Origin: Didymella arachidicola
Lineage: Eukaryota; Ascomycota; Dothideomycetes; Pleosporales; Didymellaceae
NCBI GenBank assembly: GCA_016630955.3
Contig: CM049990.2
Coordinates: 1,426,001-1,490,000, forward strand
Reading direction: 5' to 3'
DNA: 64,000 nt
The translations under genes and the position numbers were made by a program. Numbering within the stretch: the stretch's first letter is position 1; every line of letters begins with the position of its first letter. This document shows, piece by piece, positions 57,501 through 64,000 of this stretch. The notes beneath the pieces were generated by a model, which was not told the origin of the DNA, searched no databases, and was given only the letters and a program-made list of their open reading frames with translations.

Positions 57501-58529
57501 TGAGATGATGCGCCTCGTGATGCAGCTCGACCTCTGGTTGGCCTGCCCCTGAGAACGCGGGATGTGACGCTGGAGGAGGCTTGGTATGCTCGGGGACAAG
57601 ATGAAAGGAGGGTGATCGCAAGCGCGTGCCGTCCTCTGGTGACATTGCCACCGCAATGCAGCAGTCCCCTGGTTCGCTGGCGGAGAGGAGCTGAGGTGCA
57701 GTTCGCAGGGTCTTTGCACCACGAGACGCTGTGCAAGAGGGAGTGTATGGAGTGCGCGCCGAAAATGCTGGATCTTAGCCGGCGTCCAACCAGCGGACCC
57801 CCACCACAGCTCGGTCCGTTCTCTGCAGCAGCAGCTTGCAAGAGCTAGCTGCAGAGCGGTGAATTACCTGCTTGCGCGATCGTGTGGGCTGTAGCGCGAA
57901 TCTGTCCGCCCCTGGCGGACAGGGCGGTGTTCGCGAGCGACGCAATCCACTGACAAGGTGCACCTTTTGGTCCCTGTGAGAGCGCGCACTAATGCGGACT
58001 TTTGCCATGACATGGAGGAGATTGCAATCAGCCTAGGGCACGTCCTTTCGGCTGCCATTGACGCCGCACGCTGACTCTTGGGTTGCGCTTGCCCGCCTTA
58101 GGTGTTCGGTGCTAAGGATTCGCGTGGTGTACTTGAAACTGCGATGCAGGAGCGTCCACGGACAGGGAAGGAGCGCAACGCACGGCCGAAAGTGCGTCTG
58201 CACTATATCTCCTCAGTGACCCCAGACGGCGCAGCACTCTCGCCCGCTTACGAGTCGCCCACGTTCTCTACCAAACCCTGCTGCAGCCTCAGTCAGAGTT
58301 CCTGCTGCTGAGTCCGACAGTGTCAGAGCTGTGTGTGACGAATCTCACTCTTTGCCTTGTGCTACCACAGCCACGCAGCATCTGCTACCATTGGTGCGAG
58401 AGCCTGCACGCCAAAGGTTTCATACCGCAGCATCCGGCCAGCCAACCGCCGCAACATCACCATAATAACCATCGGCCGCTCGAGTCTGCCTCAGATTCCC
58501 CAGACTCTCTTTGATTCCCCACAGATACC
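54554..58529. other. Gene-poor stretch, 4 kb
   Basis: Only short overlapping ORFs on both strands, none with a recognisable product, splice pattern or consistent codon use. No terminal repeat, transposase or reverse-transcriptase motif was seen. The right end (about 58300-58529) is pyrimidine-rich and is probably the promoter and leader of the gene at 58530. May hold decayed sequence or non-coding RNA, but nothing can be supported. Confidence 0.4.
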
Positions 58530-59951
58530 ATGGCCAGTGCTATTGTGTCCACACAACTGCCCCAGTGGAACTACGGAAAATCCACCATGACGACACGCAC
58601 TGAGCGTTTTGGGTCTGACAGCTCAGCCTCCAGCCCTACCCTGTGCAACGAGGAGCACGACACATTGCGGCTAGACACTGCTGCCACGCAGTCCATCAAA
58701 AAGGGAAGCGTTGCCCTACAGGAGCGCTACATGTCGAGCGAAGAGGATCTCTCACCTGCCTGTGAGGATTCAGAGTCCGAGTACGACTACGAGGATGCTG
58801 TTATAGAGGACCTGACCCAGCAATGCCACTCTGCCAAGAGGATGTCTATGTCGCGCTGGAATCAGGGAAAGAGCTGTGACACTGCTGTCAAGGTGTCTTA
58901 TGCCTTTGTCGGCCGTCCTAAGGTCGTGGAGCTCAATCTTGGTTCTTCACCACCACTAGAGCGCCCAATCTTCACACAACGGTCCGCCTCGCTAGCCAAC
59001 CTGCCCGCAACGGTCCTGGGCAAAGTCCAGAAGGCCGACCAGGTTCAGCGTCATTCCCTAAACGTCGTGCCCGTGTCGAAGCGTCCCAGCTCCCCTCTTA
59101 CCCGACCCATATCTCCTCTCGCCACTATCGAACCTCGACGTCCCTCGACCAGCTACAGCCCATCAAGCAAGACAAGTACATTGAATCTCGGCGATCTTAC
59201 ATCCGCAGCCTCCTCGATAGACACCGCGCCCTCGAGTCGCAGCGCATCACCTGCAGTCTCTGTTCCCGTTCGTCCTGCGAGCGCAACACCAGAGGGTGCG
59301 TCCTCAAGGCGCAGTTCCGTCTATGTTCCTACTGGGGCTCGTCCAGAGTTGCAGCGTATCAAGACCACACAAACACAATTCCGTCACTCCCACCAGATGG
59401 CACCGCCGACACCTATGTCACCTGCCACACATGCCTTCCTCAGTACCGATCCCTTCGCGAAGCCTGCCGCCAGCACAACAATCCCTGCGAACAAGCCATC
59501 CACACACAAGCGTCTCCGGTCGATCTCGATGAAGCTCTCCCTTGCAAGGATTGCCATTAGCCCGTCCTCGTCAAACAAGAACAACAATACCCCCGCATCG
59601 CCATACAGCCCCCTTACCCCCCAGACCGCGCCCATCGAAGCTACATCCGGCTTTGCGAGCCCTATGCCCAACAAGCTGCGCCGCGCCTCGACCATTCTTC
59701 GACCCAAGTCTAGAGGTGGAGAGGAATCCAGGGGGCCTTCGCCGGATATGGCACCACCGCCAATGCCCGTACTGAACCGCGCAAGCACCATGGGTTTTTC
59801 TCAGCGCCACTCCAAGATGGTTGCTCGTGGTGCTAACGAGCGCGAGCCCACTCTCGTCCTCCCTCCTTTCAGCGATATGGTTGGCAACCCCGTGGCCAGT
59901 GCCAAGAGCGGAAAACTGCGCAAGCGCAAGTCCCTGATGGATCTGCTCTAG
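58530..59951 (+). CDS. Ser/Pro-rich disordered protein of unknown function
   Basis: A single-exon frame of 473 aa from ATG 58530. It has an acidic patch at about 72-95 (EEDLSPACEDSESEYDYED), then long Ser/Pro/Thr/Arg-rich sequence with many SP, TP and RxxS sites, suited to proline-directed and basophilic kinases. The C-terminus is basic (KLRKRKSLMDLL), a candidate nuclear or membrane-docking signal. RRASTILRPKSRG and NRASTMGF repeat an RAST core. A short ordered piece (AVKVSYAFVGRPKVVELNL) lies near 113-131. No domain family is recognised. The even composition and clean frame argue that it is expressed; function unknown. Confidence 0.65.
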   Translation: MASAIVSTQLPQWNYGKSTMTTRTERFGSDSSASSPTLCNEEHDTLRLDTAATQSIKKGSVALQERYMSSEEDLSPACEDSESEYDYEDAVIEDLTQQCHSAKRMSMSRWNQGKSCDTAVKVSYAFVGRPKVVELNLGSSPPLERPIFTQRSASLANLPATVLGKVQKADQVQRHSLNVVPVSKRPSSPLTRPISPLATIEPRRPSTSYSPSSKTSTLNLGDLTSAASSIDTAPSSRSASPAVSVPVRPASATPEGASSRRSSVYVPTGARPELQRIKTTQTQFRHSHQMAPPTPMSPATHAFLSTDPFAKPAASTTIPANKPSTHKRLRSISMKLSLARIAISPSSSNKNNNTPASPYSPLTPQTAPIEATSGFASPMPNKLRRASTILRPKSRGGEESRGPSPDMAPPPMPVLNRASTMGFSQRHSKMVARGANEREPTLVLPPFSDMVGNPVASAKSGKLRKRKSLMDLL

Positions 59952-62189
59952 AAAGTTTCAACCCCACCGCTCGCTTACGCGTTTCGTTTCGAGCCCGCAT
60001 CACGCATGAACGCATAGACGACGTTCATGCGCTACCCTGTCAGCCTCTCGTCATCACCACACGTCACCTCAATTGTACATGTCACCCTTCTCTCATCTCG
60101 GCTATTCTTACACAGCGCCTCAACATACTGTGCATAACACCCGGCGTTATCTTGGGCGTTTATACCCATTTCGAGGTTACGATACCCTCTTGGGCACGTT
60201 TTATTTATTCAATCACCGCATCCTGGCTTGCGAAGTGCTCGCAGCCCTTAATCTGTCGCTATCGCATCTAGCAGACAACTCGTTGATCTAAGATCCGAAA
60301 GTTTCCTTGACTTACTGCACTGGCGGCTGTTTCAACGAAGGTACTCATGATATCCTATAGTATTGGTATTGCTTAGTCTCAAGCGCTGCTCAGCACAGAC
60401 GCGACATCACAATCTACTACCTCATTATCTGAAACAGGTGCCAAGCCCATTCTCACCGTGCGACAGTGATCTCCTTGTCATCATAATCCTCTCTACGTCA
60501 ACCTGCTCATGCAACAGCTCCAGAACGACTCATGTACCATGGTACTCACTCGATGCATGTGTACATCAGCTCTCCATTCCACGCATCCATACCAATTTGA
60601 ATATGGGCTGATGGGAAGATCGGAGATTTGTCCCGAGTTGCACTTTATACGATCGACGACCGCTCCACTACCAGCCTCCTCAAATCCACATCACGCCTCA
60701 CAAACCCACAAGCAATTCCATTTGGCATCCACAAAAGACACATTGCACCCACGAAGGCATCCTTCGTCCAGCAGTCCTTCCGACCATGAACGCGACCCAG
60801 TGGCGACCCTGGAGCTGCAGGGAAACAAGTGACAGGGAAGGAAATGGATGTGACAACGGCAACCCCACAAATGTTCCTTCCTGACCCCTGCCTTTCTCGG
60901 CAAGACGGGCAAGACCCTGGATGCGCGCAGGAAGTTGAAACATTTCGATATCACGGCCACGAAAATCATAACGCGGCATGACCACGGCGAACAAGCAATT
61001 CCACAATGAGCAATATATCTCTTGGACACTATTTGGCAATGTTTGCTTCTGCAGCACGCATGCACCACGTGTTCGCCGCACGCGCGCAAAGCAATATGGC
61101 AGTTGAACTGGAGTTTGCCGCATTAAAGACGATTCAGCCGGTGCTTCTGGGAAAATGCTTGCACCGCGCCGCTATTAATTAACACTCATATGAGATACCC
61201 GCCACACGGCATGATCTCGCGATCTCGGAGCCCTACCGTCTAGCCACGAATCAAGCATGCGCTTTCGAATTTCTCCGTGAGCACGCTCGCTGCAAATGAT
61301 GCGCACGCAATCTGGAGGAGTCTCATTTTCGAGGGGTTCTATGTGAAACAAGCCACGATAAGACAGGTACGGTAGCGAGGGGGACGTGCAAACCACACGA
61401 AGAAAGAAGTTAAGTATGCGCGATTCGCGAGCCTGTTTGCAAGGTAGAGAGTGGGACCGAGGGTTTCGGCAATATCGACACGTGAAATGTCAGGATGTAA
61501 GGCGAGTGAGGTCGTGTTTGATGGTCACGTGGACGCGCGCTTTTGCGACGTGTGACATCTCACCAATCGCGCGTACCTAGGTACGAGTGTCAAGGAATCT
61601 AATTTAGGGTACCACCACCTGGACAAAAAATATCGGACACCTTTGACCGCTGACCTCATCAAAAGTGTCCGGCTTTTTTTGTCTAGGTGGTGGTACGTGA
61701 GAGATGAAGAGATCGTATGGGTAAAGTGTACCAGTCTGTTGGGACCCCACGCTACGTCGAATGACACTCACTCAGTAGTTCGCATGAAGGTTTGCGCTTG
61801 TGAGTGTGGGAAATGAGGATAGACCAGAAGATATGGTTGAAGTCGTACTCATTACGCTAAAGACTCTGAAAGCTGCCGTCAGTATGTTTGCGGTGTGACT
61901 TGGTTTTCATCACCGCGACAAGAGTATTTGTCGAGGTGGTCACGAAGCTTGCGAGGAATAGGCTTGCTGTACGTACCCTTTCCTGGTGCATGACAAGCCA
62001 GATACGTAGTCCGAATTTCTGAGGACCACTGGGTGGTGCCCGTTTTTGCATGAGTTGCATGAAGACAGATGCGCTGGTGACTACAATGAGTTTGTTGTGA
62101 GGTATACAGAACGCCGAACCACTTCGTAGAATCATGGCGAAATTTACGTAGGAAAATTCTCCCCACAGTATCTTACTACAACCTAGGTC
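59952..62189. other. Intergenic region, 2.2 kb
   Basis: Lies between the stops of the Ser/Pro-rich gene (+) and the NLR (-). Apart from the foldback element at 61609-61696, only short ORFs were found. A - strand frame at 61857-62135 sits just downstream of the NLR stop but shows no domain. Confidence 0.45.
61609..61696. mobile_element. 88-bp foldback (MITE-like) element with 38-bp arms
   Basis: Left arm 61609-61646 and right arm 61659-61696 are inverted copies with about 34 of 38 positions matching, separated by a 12-bp loop. Termini are GTACCACCACCT. The arms include GGACA followed by an A-rich run, then CGGACAC. The size and terminal symmetry suit a tiny non-autonomous foldback element or the remains of one. 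A structured regulatory RNA or hairpin precursor is the alternative. No target-site duplication beyond the palindromic GTAC ends could be fixed. Confidence 0.65.
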
Positions 62190-64000
62190 CTACATGACCC
62201 TGCAGGAACTACCTCGTGAGTTGCGCGAAGCTGTGTGCGCCTCCATGGCCGCCTCCAGCGTAGCTGTCTTTTCCGGTCCAAACACTTCATGCAACACCAT
62301 GGAGACAGTCTGTTTGTTCCTGAAACGCTTGTGTACAAAAGTGTAGTCTGGCTGGGCACCTGCCTGAATGAGCGCAAGGCAGGCGCCGTACCAGGCTTTC
62401 TTCAAGACGTCGAGAGCCTTTTCCCTCGTTGAATGCATCGAGATCAGGAAAAGGCCCCAAACTGTCTCGCCGTCGTTGAGATAAACTTCCTGGTTTGGAT
62501 CCGCACCGTTTTGCAAGAGCAATTCGACCATCTTGACCTCAACGGATGCGTCTTCTCTGTATGTGTGGTATGGCATCATGATCGGTGTGGTTCTCAGTGG
62601 CCGCAGAGCGTAGTCGAGAAGTGGTCGTCCTTTCTTCTGCATGAGGATTGGTGTCGACTGTACTTTTGCACGTACATATTTCACTAACCGTGCTTGTACA
62701 GCAAGTGCTAAAAAGTTGCATTCCCCACCCTCGGAATACTTGTCAAAGCCTTGCTTCCTTGGCGAGTCTCTCGCATGCGTCCAGTGGTTGCCTATGTGCC
62801 GAGCGAAGTGACTATTGACGCGATCGACCTCGTCGAGAACTGCGACTAAGGGCGTGTCTGGGTCCTTGGGATGCTGTTTCTCGGCTTCGTGGGCGTAGTA
62901 GAGTAATTCATCTGTCAATCCTAGGATTCTGTTCACAGAAGCGGGGCCGCGAAAGTTGTCATCTGGCAGTCCCTTCAACAGGCACAGGGATATGTTGCAA
63001 AGAGCAATCTGAGGGTCGAAGTCGGTCTTCAAATATTTCTGCAACTGCTCTTGGTAAGATGATCGGAGAAAGTCGCGAACTGTCCGATGGAGAAAGTCGA
63101 TTGGATGGCTCAGGAAGACTGGATGTGGGCCATCATCAACGACGAGCAGGTCTCCACATCGATTCCATAACCTTGAAGTCCACGCCTCGTACTCGAGCGA
63201 GATTTTCGCCTCTTCTAGAGAATCTATCTGCTCTTGGACAGCAAATTCGGGGTTCTCTCGTTGTTTCTCAAGCAGGTGCAACGCGTACAATGGAAGAGGT
63301 TGTAGTTCTTCTGCTGCGATGAGAAAGATCTGTGCCATCTCTTCTTTGTGAAGGTCGTCAATCTTCTCGATAATTCGCTGAAAGAACTTTTCCAGGTCTG
63401 CGGGGAAGTTCTTGACAATCTTGCGGAGAACAGCTAGGCTCTCGTTTCGATCCACTTGCTGGATGAGTTGACGGGTGACAAGGAACACCCAGAGCCATAC
63501 GCCATCAGCTGCTTCAGAAATTTCTGCGATGATTTCTTCGCAGTCTAGGTGCATTGTTTTGGATCCAATGCTCGAGTAAGCAAGGGCTCGAAAGCGCTCG
63601 CTGGAGTGTAACCGTTCATACACAAATGTCTTCATATCAGCCTTTGTGAATTTGGCGATATCGAACACACGTCCTCTGGCTTGTACGCCCGCACTGAAAA
63701 GATATCGCTCATACGTACGCAATGGCCTACTTGAAGCACATATCTTAACACTTGGGGAGAAGGCCAGAATCTTCAACATCTCCACGACGTCGTTCTCGTT
63801 ACCGTCGTACTCGTCCAGACCATCGATGAAGAAACAGTACCTAGTGTCGAGGTTTCGATGCTTAGTCACAAGCTCAAATGCCGTCTGAAGGCTCTTCTTG
63901 TCCCACACTTCATAGTGCAGGCGTCCCAGAGCAACCTCCGGTGCGAGCTCTGGAGTCCCGCAGAGAATCTGGTATAACAATGACTGAAAGAGTGCAGTAA
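62190..64000 (-). CDS. NACHT-ankyrin NLR-type protein (5' end beyond the window)
   Basis: C-terminal part (about 600 aa) of a STAND-class NTPase of the kind that controls fungal self/non-self recognition and cell death. The frame is open to the right edge, so the effector domain and Walker A motif lie outside. Visible here are the Walker B region CFFIDGLDEYDG, the sensor-like ICASSRP, and a winged-helix-like part (VWLWVFLVTRQLIQQV, LEKFFQRIIEKID). A junction FLHRTVRDFL then leads to weak ankyrin-like repeats (MVELLLQNGADPNQEVY, ACLALIQAGAQPDYTF). The frame is continuous without introns over this part. The stop is at 62190-62192. Repeats are few and degenerate compared with the high-identity repeats of rapidly evolving fungal NLRs. 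Confidence 0.85.
   Translation of the reverse strand, partial: TALFQSLLYQILCGTPELAPEVALGRLHYEVWDKKSLQTAFELVTKHRNLDTRYCFFIDGLDEYDGNENDVVEMLKILAFSPSVKICASSRPLRTYERYLFSAGVQARGRVFDIAKFTKADMKTFVYERLHSSERFRALAYSSIGSKTMHLDCEEIIAEISEAADGVWLWVFLVTRQLIQQVDRNESLAVLRKIVKNFPADLEKFFQRIIEKIDDLHKEEMAQIFLIAAEELQPLPLYALHLLEKQRENPEFAVQEQIDSLEEAKISLEYEAWTSRLWNRCGDLLVVDDGPHPVFLSHPIDFLHRTVRDFLRSSYQEQLQKYLKTDFDPQIALCNISLCLLKGLPDDNFRGPASVNRILGLTDELLYYAHEAEKQHPKDPDTPLVAVLDEVDRVNSHFARHIGNHWTHARDSPRKQGFDKYSEGGECNFLALAVQARLVKYVRAKVQSTPILMQKKGRPLLDYALRPLRTTPIMMPYHTYREDASVEVKMVELLLQNGADPNQEVYLNDGETVWGLFLISMHSTREKALDVLKKAWYGACLALIQAGAQPDYTFVHKRFRNKQTVSMVLHEVFGPEKTATLEAAMEAHTASRNSRGSSCRVM

Noticed and set aside
1..64000. 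tRNA, rRNA and CRISPR
   Set aside because: Scanned by eye for T-arm-like GTTCGA contexts, rRNA cores and direct-repeat arrays; nothing convincing. A tRNAscan run would settle tRNAs.

Overview
This window looks like nuclear DNA of a filamentous ascomycete (Pezizomycotina), with a Dothideomycete-type genome most likely. Three things point that way: short GT-AG introns (about 45-150 bp) with CTAAC/TACTAAC branch sites, a full set of fungal housekeeping genes, and fungus-specific families (C2H2 regulator with a fungal trans-acting domain, GT15 mannosyltransferase, GPR1/FUN34/YaaH transporter, NACHT-ankyrin NLR). The class is inferred from gene style, not from a marker. All exon boundaries below were read by eye from splice signals and reading frame.

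Layout. 0-14 kb: end of an unidentified gene, mitochondrial ribosomal protein bL19m, signal peptidase subunit SPC3, a secreted GH1 glycosidase, the GID/CTLH E3 subunit Gid7, a gene-poor stretch (8.5-11.9 kb), a GPR1/FUN34/YaaH transporter and a short-chain dehydrogenase. 14-28 kb: a Gln/Pro-rich orphan with a long intron-bearing leader, a p24 cargo receptor, the deubiquitinase USP7/Ubp15, a mitochondrial dehydrogenase kinase diverging from it, and an unrecognised multi-exon gene. 28-33 kb: one intronless 1613-codon orphan with an N-terminal membrane segment, a perfect heptad repeat, recurring RGG motifs and repeated coiled-coil-like modules. 33-40 kb: a GT15 mannosyltransferase diverging from the gamma-tubulin complex protein GCP5, then a small AT-hook protein.

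40-55 kb is the most suggestive part. It holds acetoacetyl-CoA synthetase, an amino-acid-type permease, a CE4 protein of the HpPgdA/cyclic-imide-hydrolase type, a zinc alcohol dehydrogenase, an amidase-signature enzyme, an SDR and a C2H2/fungal-TF regulator, close together and partly divergent. Permease, ring-opening hydrolase, amidase, oxidoreductases and local regulator would fit a small catabolic cluster for a cyclic imide/amide or related nitrogen compound. That reading is inference.

55-64 kb: about 4 kb without convincing genes, a Ser/Pro-rich disordered protein, an 88-bp foldback element with 38-bp arms, and the C-terminal part of a NACHT-ankyrin NLR that runs off the right edge. No CRISPR array, rRNA or tRNA gene was found, and no intact transposon was recognised.
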